Source: Basidiobolus ranarum (lineage: Eukaryota; Basidiobolomycota; Basidiobolomycetes; Basidiobolales). Taken from it: a DNA stretch of 26,461 bases. This document shows, one piece after another, positions 8,993 through 18,309 of this stretch. Made by a program: the position numbers and the translations under genes. The first letter of the stretch is position 1. Each line of letters opens with the position of its first letter. Location: assembly GCA_040143965.1 (NCBI GenBank), contig JASJQH010007006.1, positions 1 to 26,461 of the forward strand, given 5' to 3'. The notes below the pieces were generated by a model. It was not told the DNA's origin, searched no databases, and saw nothing but the letters and a program-made list of their open reading frames with translations.

Positions 8993-10873
8993 TCAATGGT
9001 ATCCCATGTTATCAGACGACATGAGGTATATCTGCGCCTGGTTTTGCGGAGAAACGATGGTAGGCCCAGCAACCTGATGAGGCTGAAGCGGTGCCGATTG
9101 TTGCTGCTCAGGCTTTTGCTTCTTCACGCTTCGTTTGGTTGATGTGGTTTGTCCACTATCGTATCTTTGACGCTTTTTAATGATATCAGTCTTCATGGAC
9201 AACGGTCTCATTTCGTGGTGAAGCTTAAGGCTAGAGGAAATCAACGTAAGTACATACTATCTTGGGAATCTAATGCTTAGATGTATTAACTTACTATAGG
9301 CCACATGCGTTGCATAGAGTGTTTCCTTTATCATCTCTTCGCCACAGCGGTGTGGTTGTAGTATTGCAGTTGGAGCAGATTGGCTGGGACTGGGGATCTT
9401 CGTTTCTTGCATCTTTACGTACAATGTGAGGTTTCATCGTTTTGGGACGGGCTACATTGTGTAGTTTAAGACTAAAGCTAGGTTAATATCACTGGAAAAA
9501 GAATTGCGAACCATAATTGTAGAAAAGTGAACTTACTATAAACCACAAGCATTGCACAGTAACTCATCATTAGCAGAGCGTCTCCATAGAGGAGTGGATG
9601 TGGCATTACAGTTCTTACACTGAACTTTCCCATCTACCTTCTCACTCTCTGATACTGTTGCACTAGGAGTGGTGCTCGATCTGTACGAGTCAGAATTCGG
9701 GCTTCCAGAAGCCATCTGCAATCCATTGTATGAGGAAGATGGTGGGGTAACGGTTGTTGAAGTCATTTGAGAGTTACCAAAATTTGTAATGTATGGATTG
9801 GAAGAATTCATTGGGGTAGGTGCAGAGCACTCTGCAGAGCTTTGCATAGGGTTGAAGCCCTGTTGATTCATAGGTACCATGGAAGACAACGATGATTGAG
9901 GAAAGCTTGTGGTTGGCATATTGTTAACGTTCAACGCGTTCCCTCCATTGTATGGTAGTGCGTTTCTCTGCTGATTCATGTTCTGCTCATACCATTGATT
10001 ATTATATAAATAATACGACATAGGATCATTAACCGGAGTAGAGATAGGAGATAAAGCAGGGGTACTGAAGGTAGAGTTACCACCATATGGCTCCCAATCC
10101 TGAGGTCCTGAGATGTCTTCAAGCGGAATTTCCAACGATGGAGGCTCATCAAAGGCACCCAAAAAGGCAGATGCAGCATATGTTCCAAATATGTCCTCAA
10201 GTCCAATTACCTGGGCTGACTGAGGACCATTTTGTGGCTGCGAAAATTGTTCCGGAACGTTATGTGGAGCTTGATGGGCCATATTATTAGTTGCATTGGA
10301 TGAGGTGGTAGCCATAGCACTAGCAGTGGAGCCAGTGCGAGAAGATTGTGTAGGCGGATTGATGAAAGTTACTGGAGCTGGAGCTGACTCTGAAGGAGTT
10401 GGCTGAGACTCAACTCGAACAGTAGATATCAAAGGCTCAGACTTGATAACTCCTTTCGATTTGATTGTGGGTGAAGGTGCACGAGTATTGGGAAGAGAGG
10501 TCGACTCTTTTGAATCTATTACAACAGGAGGCTTTGTAGAAGGAACCTCCTTAGGTTCAGTGGGAAAAGAACGGGCGGGTGGGTTTCTAGGTGACGCCAC
10601 AGGGCTTTCGATGCCCTTATCACTTTCAAGTTTCTTAGTGGTAGCAGTTGCATATTGCTTGAATTGACTTTTGGAATTCTTCTGACCATGAACCATGCTT
10701 TTGTGCAAGTGCCATAGCCTCCAAGATAGATTTTCAAGTCGGTTACCATTCTCAAGAGAATCTTTGACTTTTGTACATACACGCCATGTTTTGGATAACT
10801 CTTCTTCAGTGTTTAGATTAGAAAAGGAAGTAAACGATTTGTTTCCCTTGATTGATAAAATGATGGGAGCCAT
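8993..10873 (-). CDS. GATA-type transcription factor with two zinc fingers and AreA-like N-terminus
   Basis: Nuclear DNA-binding regulator, probably recognising HGATAR sites. Exons on the minus strand: 10873-9537, 9471-9295, 9230-8993 (583 residues). Residues about 27-55 ([20 protein letters not shown], then [12 protein letters not shown]) match the short conserved domain (DUF1752) at the N-terminus of AreA/Gat1-like nitrogen regulators. A long Ser/Thr/Pro/Asn/Gln-rich region follows. Finger 1 has Cys419, Cys422, Cys440, Cys443; finger 2 has Cys478, Cys481, Cys499, Cys502. Both have 17-residue loops and TPLWRR. Finger 2 plus its basic tail ([20 protein letters not shown]) is the AreA-like one; finger 1 has a weaker tail. 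Fungal siderophore repressors also have two GATA fingers, but they carry a cysteine-rich stretch between them that is absent here. Nitrogen control is the better guess, without certainty. The exon 2 acceptor was placed at the second of two AGs 6 nt apart because that yields CGLYLKLH. Confidence 0.9.
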
Positions 10874-11422
10874 TTTCAGGTATATTGATTAGGCAATATA
10901 TAGTAAGAAAATTTCCACCTAAAAAAAGTCTCGGTATTTTCTTGCACAGTTGTTCTACGAACTATATTGAAACGTATTCAGTGCAATCCAAAGTGATGAA
11001 GTTCTCTGAAGTATGACCACAGTGTTGACCACAAGAAAGATGAAATAAGGTGAAATGAAATGAAAGAAAAGTAATCAGCTAGAATCAAGAGCGAGATCAC
11101 GGAGAGAGTAGGAAACAGATAAATGGCAAAAATAAATTAGGGACCATCTCGAGCGGAACCCAGCTCTACAAATTCTAGACTTGATCCAATCATGTGTAAT
11201 TCGAGGATGAGCCGCATTTCTACATGATTGGTAGACATCCACCAAGTAGAATGAATTTCAGTTTATGGGGTTTCCTTTTATGTGACACATGCCCAGTTGG
11301 GAATTGTAATAACGGAAGCAACAAAAGCAATTCTAGAAGACCAAAAGGCGGCATATTAAATAATCGGGAAAGGTGCGGGAAGGTACGGAAAATCTTGGGG
11401 ATTTCCTTAATATTCCCAATCC

Positions 11423-11438
11423 ATGCATACATGCATAC
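11423..11438. repeat. Tandem ATGCATAC x2
   Basis: Two perfect adjacent copies of ATGCATAC; each contains the palindrome ATGCAT. Located about 555 bp upstream of the GATA gene start. Possibly a paired protein-binding site; no known factor assigned. Confidence 0.5.
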
Positions 11439-11516
11439 AGACAGTGATCCTTGTGCGTTACTAATATGTCAGCAATATCATTAAGTCTTCCTATTTGTAA
11501 CGTACATTTAGTCATC

Positions 11517-11527
11517 CCAATTATTGG
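11517..11527. promoter_or_regulatory. Opposed CCAAT boxes
   Basis: CCAAT, one base, ATTGG: two CCAAT pentamers facing each other, about 645 bp upstream of the GATA start. The fungal CCAAT-binding complex (Hap/AnCBC) uses this core. Function inferred. Confidence 0.3.
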
Positions 11528-12509
11528 TTACCATCTGACCATTTTTCTGATATTTGCTCACAATTAGGAGGCAGCAGCAACGAGGATTAACAGGTTCTAA
11601 ACAGCGCTAGCCTAAAAAGAACGTAGTCGGCCGCTCAAATGGTGACAGCTTTTGGGGGCTTCCTGTGAGTGTTAGGGATAGGTTATACAGTTTTGCAATT
11701 GCATGGCCCTTCTTATTGCCTGCTTATCCAATGGAGAAGCGCTCGGGAGAAGAGTCCATCAATTAAAATCATCAGGAATCCCGAGAAAACACGAATCCCT
11801 AAGACGCGTTTGTGAGTGCATGCTAGTCAAATAAATCTACCAAATTAAATAGCATTGCCTGTAGATGGGCAGATGGAGTATTAATTAGTCTCTTTTTTGG
11901 TAGCCTAGCCGCTCTGACTAACATCTACACGTGGACGGTGCTTGCTTCATTTTGGTCATCCATTTTGATACTTTTGGTCACTAATCTTGCAACATTCTTT
12001 ATATATCTGCAAATCGGCGCATGGCAAGGAGAAATAGGTGCTTTTGCCTTTTCTTCAAGTCATATTCGAGTAGTAGATATTGCAGCTCCTGGTATTAGCC
12101 TAGGTGTGGAACAATACACCAATACCCATTGTTAATGGTAACTGAATGACATCAAAATGCCACTCGAATGTGCTTTCAAAAGCAGCGTGAGCCACTTCCA
12201 AAGACAAGACCTCGGTGAGTTTTGCTTTGAGGTGTATGAAATGGGGTTGATGGTTAGGGGTTTTATTTGGAATTGTACGGAAAGGTTGTGGGCTCTAACG
12301 ATATGAACTTATTTTCAGGAATGTGCAGGAAAATTGGACAAATAAATAAGGATTTGTACCTTTTTCTTTCTTGTTTTCGAAATAAAAATTACATTGTACT
12401 TGGATATGAGGTGAATGGTGGTGAAAATTTCAAATAAAGGTTGGATTGCCAAGTAATATGGAATCCGTGCAAGTGAACGGTGTGAAGGGGTGAGCAAAGT
12501 TAGCTAGCA

Positions 12510-13980
12510 TTAAGCCCATACTTCACGACCAAAGCGAGCTAGATCCACAGAGGTTTCAGCATAGCGAACTACAAACGGGTCATCCAGTAGTTGTCTTGGG
12601 GTTGGGCGTTGTGATGGATCCTTGATAAGGCTACAAGGAAGGTTGGACAGCAGTGGTTAGTGAGGTTTAAAAAATGAGTGAATAAAGCAACAATAGTGAC
12701 CATTTGGCAATGAAATTGGAAATTTCTGGGCTCCAGCCATCCTCGACTCGTAATTCTGGCACTGGTGAGCGAACAATATAGTCCAACAACTCAAAAATAG
12801 CCAGAGGAGGGTGTCCAGGGGGTGGGAATGGAAAGCGAGAGTTGGCAATTTCGATGATGCTTAATCCAAGCGACCAAACGTCAGATTGTACAGCATAACG
12901 AGCTCCTTGAATTCTTTCAGGCTAGAAAATGAAAGATAAATCAACTGTTGTCACGACAGCACCAAAACAACTCAACTCACAGCCATGTAGTAACTTGTTC
13001 CAACAAATGTAGCAGCAATAGAATCGATCAGCTCTCCACTGACTCCAAAATCGCAAAGTTTGATGTTACCATCGCTAGTAAGAAGAATATTGGATGGTTT
13101 GACATCTTATTTACTTGTTAGAAACCATTATTCATCTATGAGATACCGCAAGTCACTTTACCTCTGTGGATGATGTGTCGACTATGAAGGTAAACTAAGC
13201 CATTTAGGACCTGAACTATATTGATTATTATACAATTCCCATGGTACAAGGTAATAAAGGTTTCGTACCGCTACTGCTATTTTCCCAAGAACACCTTCCC
13301 CAATTCGTCCCCCCTTTTCAGTTGCTCTCCTAAAGATAGCATCGAAGCTCAAACCGTGACAGTATTCCATACATATAGAGATTGATGTGTCTTCTTCATC
13401 TAGATAGGCACCGAAAAATGATACAATATAGGGTGATTTACAGGTTCGAAGGAAGGAAAGCTCTCGTATGATTTGACGTTGCATATTTGGATCAGGATCA
13501 GCCGGCACAGTCTATATAGTGATAAACAACTAGTAAGATGATTGTACTTTACAACTTCATGATAAGGTGCATATACCAATAGTTATCATGGATTATCGTT
13601 ATGGAATTCAATAGGGTAAAAATGTGGATTTGGAATTGCAGTAAGAAGGAAGTTACCTTTCGCGCCATAATCATTCCTGTGGGTTCATGACGAACTAGGA
13701 AAACCGAGCCTCCTGCACCTTCCCCGAGTTTTTTAATTTCTACAATGTTGCTTGAATTTACATCCAAAAATTCTGCTGTGGGGTCACTATTTTCTCCATT
13801 TGAATGTGCATTACTCAGGTCAACAGCACTTTTTAAGGCTATAGTATTTGTGGCATATGAAGCGACGCTTGGCGACTGTTGTTCTGTGGTACCTACACTA
13901 ATGGGAGAAATCTTTAACCCAGTTGGGTTTCGATTCTTTTTTCTGAACATGGTGGCATTTGAGCGGTTTAGCGATGCCAT
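12510..13980 (-). CDS. MKK1: MAP kinase kinase, Mkk1/Mkk2 type (cell wall integrity pathway)
   Basis: Dual-specificity kinase that would phosphorylate a Slt2/Mpk1-type MAPK downstream of Bck1. Minus-strand exons: 13980-13657, 13511-13269, 13210-13162, 13105-12981, 12921-12701, 12630-12510 (360 residues). The Gly-rich loop is LGEGAGGSV (85-93), the ATP-binding Lys is Lys108 (MARK), the catalytic loop is HRDVKPSN (204-211, Asp206), and DFG is at 224-226. Activation-loop sites are Ser234 and Thr238 (SIAATFVGT), followed by YYMAPERIQG. The blocks [13 protein letters not shown] and [20 protein letters not shown] and the C-terminal [11 protein letters not shown] tail fit Mkk1/2 better than Ste7 or Pbs2. 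The N-terminal extension is short (about 80 residues), much less than in yeast Mkk1. An in-frame GTG at 14001 was not used as start, since an ATG lies 21 nt downstream. The last intron uses a poor donor (GTCACT). Confidence 0.92.
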
Positions 13981-14357
13981 GTTTGAGGACTGAGAGAACA
14001 CAATTCGCTTTTGTGCACAACTTTAATTTTGTCAACAGAAAGTACTGGATTTTGGATGACGAACTCTATTCACTAGATTTATTTAGCCTCGTTGGAAAAT
14101 AATCGGATTTTAGCAATTTGAAATGGTATTTATGACTTCATATCGGTTTATTTCTAGTGTCTACAAATTACTGATTTCTAAATCAATTCATATTCATTAT
14201 ATTAGTCACAGCACAGCTTGTTACAGGTAACCATCAGTCATATCATGACTTTGGTGCGTAGGAATTGTTACGAGTCTAGGGAGAATCAGAGGTGCGTTTC
14301 CCACTGGCTGTTTCATTTTAGATTAGAAAAGAATAGAAAATCACTTTATCTAATGAT
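13981..14357. other. Intergenic region between Irc3-like gene and MKK1
   Basis: Separates the Irc3 stop and the MKK1 start, both genes on the minus strand. No coding signal; an open frame on the plus strand reaching into 14463 is antisense to Irc3 exon 12. Presumably the MKK1 promoter; I see no distinctive motif. Confidence 0.5.
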
Positions 14358-16974
14358 TTATTCGGATATTGGTCCAACTGCTACTCTCATGCGTTCTATC
14401 TTTTCCTGCTTTTTGACTTCTAATTTTTCTACGCTTTTTACAATTTTTAATTTCTCCTTGTAAACTTTGCCAGCTCCTTCGGTTAGTTTTGCAATCAAAT
14501 CGTTAGCCTCTCCTTTGTGTATTTTCTCTTTGGTCGGAAAGTTTTCACCCATTAAGCGTTTTAGATATCTTAATTGCCCTGCTGAAGCTGGTTGTCTTCG
14601 CCAAGGAGCATTCCGCAAAGCGAAAAATTGCAGTCCATATTTTGAATCTACGTATGTGTCACAGGCATGTATCGCTGTGACTAACGTATCACAAACGATT
14701 GGGAGATCTTGAGGCTTACTGTAGACCATTGCACTACTAGGCGACATGATACGATTCTTCAATTTAGCACGATAGTATCCTAAGAAAATGTATTTAAAAA
14801 ATCTAGAGATAATGTAGTCTATTTCGATCAAGGCTTCAAAAACAACTCACCATCGACACTCTTCTCTAAACGGATAGTTCTTTTGTTTGTGCTGAGAATG
14901 TAGGCGTCATCTCCAATTGACAACCATCGATACTTTGATAGTTTTTCTAACTTTGCGGCTGTAGGTGATTTACTGCGTTGAAGTTCATATGGATTATCGT
15001 ATTCAGCAATATCAACCGATGTAATGGTTCCCTCTACGGGCTGATTCTCTGAAGTATGGTTAGTTACTTGAATCAATAAACACTTCAAGGTCATAAGGAA
15101 ATAAACATACCCCGAGTGCTCTTGGCCTCTTTTCGAGCTAGCGTGGCGTCTTTGTCTATATTCTGGGAATTAGTGTCGTAGAGCAATGAAGAAAGGTGTT
15201 GTAACATACATACCAGCAAATTCAACATCATAATCAAGGCCAAGAAGTGTAGGAACAGTGACCAAGTCATGGGTATTGAAGTTATCTACAATATCTAAAG
15301 CTAAGCAATCGGCCTTCTCTGGATGTAGTCTCATTCCTCGCCCTAACATTTGTTGAAACAATACATGACTTTGTGTAGGGCGTGCCATGATAACACAGTC
15401 TATGCCTGGAATATCTACTCAACATATCGTTGTTACTAGCAGAACACAGATATATTCGAATTTTAGAATGCCATACCAGTTCCTTCAGTCAAAATACCTG
15501 AATCGATATGAAGTGGCTTAATATTAAGAAGAATGTTAGCTTTAATGGTAAGTAGTAGAGACATACCGCAATTCACTAAAATTGGAAACTTGCGCAAGCG
15601 AAAATCAGCCAGAATTTCAGAACGACTTGAACTTGGTGTTTTGCTAGTCACACATTTAGATTCATAACCATATGATGTGAATAACTCAGCCAGGGTTTCT
15701 GCATGCTTAATATCAACCGCAAAAACCAATGTAGAAGCTCGATTCCCTGTAACTCAATGAGATCAACATAAGACATTATGATAAGTCCAATTAAATAGTC
15801 TACAATACCAGCGAACTTCATGTAGCTATTTATGATGATTTCGTTTCTTTGAGGGACATTGGTTCGAGAGGATAATTGTGCAGTATTAAAGTCGAAATTA
15901 TACCGACGAATTCCTGAAAGATCAGTATTGGTTTTGACAGTAGTGATTTTCAGATTACATAACCTAGAGAGATACCAATTTGAAAGGAACAATGTGTAAG
16001 GGACGTGTGGCTCTACAATGATTCCCGTGCAAGCAATAAATGAAATATCTATGTACCATTTCTGTTCAATCATGTCTAAAAAGCTTTTGTGATACGCAAT
16101 ATAGTCAAATATCCCATCAAGCTTGAGGCCGTCATGCCGTCTTACTGTTGCTGAGCATCCCCAAATCAACATATGAGAATTGGGCTCTCGCGCACCAAAA
16201 TGATCCAAAATTTTAAGGTACGTAGAAGCAGCAGCGTGATGAGCCTAGATTTGTATCTTCGGTTACCAGATAGAATTAAAGAATCTGGAAAGTTTTAGGG
16301 AATACCTCATCTATAATGATGCATTTAAATTCCTCAGGATCATATTTTTCCATTCGCAGGGATTCCTTCCTTCCTAGAGTCGGGACACTAGCTATAATGA
16401 CATCGGCTGCGCCGGTTGCATGCTGTTTTCCTTTATCAATTTCAATAGTCTGCCCAAAATGGTATCAGTATTCGTACTTTGAGGATTAAATTTTCCTCCT
16501 CTTACTAACCAAGTTTGGGGAGATCCTCTGTATTTGTTTATACGCTTGGTAAATCAACTCTTCTCTATGTGCAATGACCAAGGCTTTTGTAGCTCGTGGT
16601 GTAGGGTTCGGAAGCATAGAAATCAAATTGGAAAAGATAACCTAGAATTTCCCTTCAATATCAACACTTCTATATTTGACTTATCAGGAGGCTATAAATA
16701 CCGTTTTACCACTCCCTGAAGTAGCAACAATTCAAAGTAGATTAATCAAATAGACGATACCGTTAAGGTTGCAAATGTTGTAATTACCTACTGGTAATGA
16801 CACCACCTGTTTCTTTATTCCTTTTTGGAACTGTTCGATGCAGATTTCGAGGCATTCTTTTTGGTATGGGCGAAGTACAGGTGCTGCATTTGTTGAGTGT
16901 AGTCGAAGTGTTATTAGTATCCTTCTTGTGAAGGGATTCAAGATTGACGTTCTTGTTAGTATTGCCGCTGTCAT
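14358..16974 (-). CDS. IRC3: Mitochondrial DEAD/H-box (SF2) helicase, Irc3-like
   Basis: SF2 DNA helicase. Yeast Irc3 acts in mitochondria, where it unwinds branched DNA and maintains mtDNA. Minus-strand exons: 16974-16788, 16715-16702, 16641-16510, 16449-16306, 16244-16057, 15963-15809, 15746-15567, 15497-15477, 15414-15214, 15155-15111, 15048-14851, 14779-14358 (628 residues). The N-terminus has Arg, Ser and Thr but few acids (MTAAILTRTSILNPFTRR), consistent with a mitochondrial presequence. Motifs: Q-motif-like LRPYQKECL; Walker A PVGSGKT (to about residue 67); DEAH at 158-161; SAT; motif V LTEGTDIPGID (about 335-346); motif VI QQMLGRGMR (361-369). The C-terminal extension, with RWLSIGDDAYIL and the SAGQLRYLKRLM block, is typical of Irc3 and lacking in generic helicases. 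Two exons are only 14 and 21 nt. Confidence 0.92.
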
Positions 16975-17254
16975 GCTTGATATTATTTTTAAAAAAAGAT
17001 TTCTAGCATATTAATTACTTGAAGCATCACGTGATACAGAATGACATTAGAGTGTATATATCTATATAGAAAATGAAAATATAAAACTATCATCAGCCTT
17101 TAAAGATATTATTTATACTGCATATCCAAGAGAGTGAATGCATGTTTAATCAATGAATGTCTGTTCAATAAATACAGTATGGATTGAATGATAATCAATA
17201 TATGCTATGAAATGATGTGTGCATGAAAGCTATATGGTTCCTCGGGGTGTGGTG
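16975..17254. other. Irc3 upstream region
   Basis: Short AT-rich spacer between the Irc3 start and the stop of the 91-residue gene, both on the minus strand. It holds one palindromic TCACGTGA at 17027-17034 and alternating AT stretches (about 17055-17085). No gene seen. Confidence 0.5.
17027..17034. promoter_or_regulatory. Palindromic E-box TCACGTGA upstream of Irc3-like gene
   Basis: Perfect 8-bp palindrome, 53 bp before the Irc3 start codon. TCACGTGA is the high-affinity form of the Cbf1/CDE1-type E-box in fungi. Role inferred from motif and position. Confidence 0.45.
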
Positions 17255-17667
17255 TTATTGACTTTCTTTCTCTTCCATATCCATTTGAGCAAATTTTTTA
17301 GTAATAGCTTCACGATCACGCAATAACTGGTTTCTCCTGGTTTTCAAACTTTGGTTTAAAGTTAATAATTACGCGCTTATCAATAAAAGAGAACAGATAA
17401 CTTACTCTTCCCGACGTAACATTTCATTTTGCTCGAGTTCCTCCGGGGTGAACTTTTTGATGAAAGGGAATTAAGGTCAAACATTAACAAACTAGAAGTC
17501 ACTATGCTGATTAAATATACCTCTCTTGGAGCAAGTTTTTCGTCGGTTTCTTCACGTGTATCACGAAGGCGATAGCCTACGTACATCCCAGCTGGAACAA
17601 CTACAATCGAAAGAGCTGCAACTGGATTTGCGGAAAAGAAGAATTTCGCTTTTTGAAATGCGGACAT
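17255..17667 (-). CDS. Small single-pass membrane protein, probably mitochondrial, unknown function
   Basis: I do not recognise this family. Minus-strand exons 17667-17521, 17452-17406, 17336-17255 give 91 residues. The first 13 residues carry two Lys and no acids (MSAFQKAKFFFSANP). A hydrophobic helix follows, about residues 15-33 (VAALSIVVVPAGMYVGYRL). The rest is a highly charged, helix-forming tail (residues about 34-91) rich in Glu, Arg and Lys with REFTPEELEQ and EMLRREERNQLLRDREAI, likely a coiled coil. Size and layout (basic N-terminus, single helix, charged tail) resemble small inner-membrane proteins linked to respiratory-chain or MICOS assembly, which is inference only. The ATG at 17667 is used; a GTG 15 nt upstream was ignored. 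Three clean introns-and-frame matches support that it is real. Confidence 0.7.
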
Positions 17668-17855
17668 GTTAGTTAATTTCACAAGTTTATAAAAGCTAGG
17701 AATGTATATCTAGTTCGAGCGAGAGAAAATTTAGGATTTGTATGTGACAATCTGAAAATGCCCGCAAACGGACAATCAAAACTATTTCTTAACTCTTTCC
17801 GCCCTAAAATCCATTCACATCAATACATGGGCCTTTTTTGGTCCATATGTCCATC

Positions 17856-17867
17856 AACCCTAACCCT
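17856..17867 (-). promoter_or_regulatory. Telomere-like motif (two units, minus strand)
   Basis: AACCCTAACCCT on the plus strand, i.e. AGGGTTAGGGTT on the minus strand, 189 bp upstream of the 91-residue gene's start and oriented with it. It is the second such motif in the window (the other at 1117-1135, upstream of the RraA-like gene). A TRF/Tbf1-type binding site is inferred. Confidence 0.35.
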
Positions 17868-18193
17868 CAAGTTCCCCTGTCATCTACTCAAACAGGCATC
17901 AAATTATCTGGCGCTAGGTTCTCTAGTAAAACTAGTCACATCTATTAATTCTACACTGACTGACTATTTCACCCTGGAGTTAGATCCGCAGTACTTGTAT
18001 AGTTCCGAGAAGAGACTTCTAAGAATTCCAAAGTGCTTTATCCAATAAGACTAGCATGAAACAAATATTCACTATGGATTCAGGATTAACTCGAAGTTAA
18101 CTCTAGAACGGCTGATTTCTCGAGTGTTCATGTTCAATGATGTGGCCTAGGTCTTGTGGGCTAAGATTGAATGGCGGCTCTTGTAATTCCATG

Positions 18194-18243
18194 GTGTGGA
18201 TTCAAGGGATAAAATGATGTGTGGATTCAAAGGGTTAAATGCT
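18194..18243. repeat. 25-bp imperfect tandem duplication
   Basis: Two adjacent copies sharing GTGTGGATTCAA, then AGGG or GGG, then (A/T)AAAATG-like sequence; units 18194-18218 and 18219-18243. The copies differ at a few positions, so the duplication is not recent. Confidence 0.7.
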
Positions 18244-18280
18244 GACCATGTAAACTAACATTTACCCTTGGCTCAATACA

Positions 18281-18309
18281 GGATAAGCCACTTGTTAAGC
18301 CACTTATCC
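18281..18309. repeat. Dyad GGATAAG...CTTATCC with internal direct repeat
   Basis: Seven-base inverted arms (18281-18287 and 18303-18309) enclose two copies of TAAGCCACTT (18284-18293 and 18296-18305) with a 12-base period. Both arms contain the GATAAG core recognised by GATA factors, in opposite orientations. Confidence 0.65.

Larger units (their letters stand above)
10874..12509. other. 1.6-kb non-coding region upstream of the GATA gene
   Basis: This stretch separates the GATA start (10873, -) from the MAPKK stop (12510, -). The open frames seen in it (for example 11224-11484 and 11938-12135) are short, resemble nothing I know, and 11938 begins with GTG. Visible elements: two copies of ATGCATAC in tandem (11423-11438), opposed CCAAT boxes (11517-11527), a further CCAAT near 11728, and purine-rich GAAAT repeats around 11040-11075. 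It is probably an extended promoter/5'UTR for the regulator; a non-coding transcript cannot be excluded. Confidence 0.5.

Noticed and set aside
11224-11484. 86-codon frame upstream of the GATA gene
   Set aside because: Composition and content look random; open frames also exist on the opposite strand over the same bases; no domain.
11938-12135. Hydrophobic 65-codon frame that looks like a membrane peptide
   Set aside because: No ATG start (GTG), no homology recognised, and T-rich non-coding DNA easily gives hydrophobic translations.
13981-14001. Longer MKK1 start ([11 protein letters not shown])
   Set aside because: The first codon is GTG; the ATG at 13980 is the proper eukaryotic start.
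17758-18048. 96-codon ATG-started frame
   Set aside because: No recognisable motif, overlaps the likely promoter of the 91-residue gene and includes the telomere-like motif as codons. Left as non-coding.
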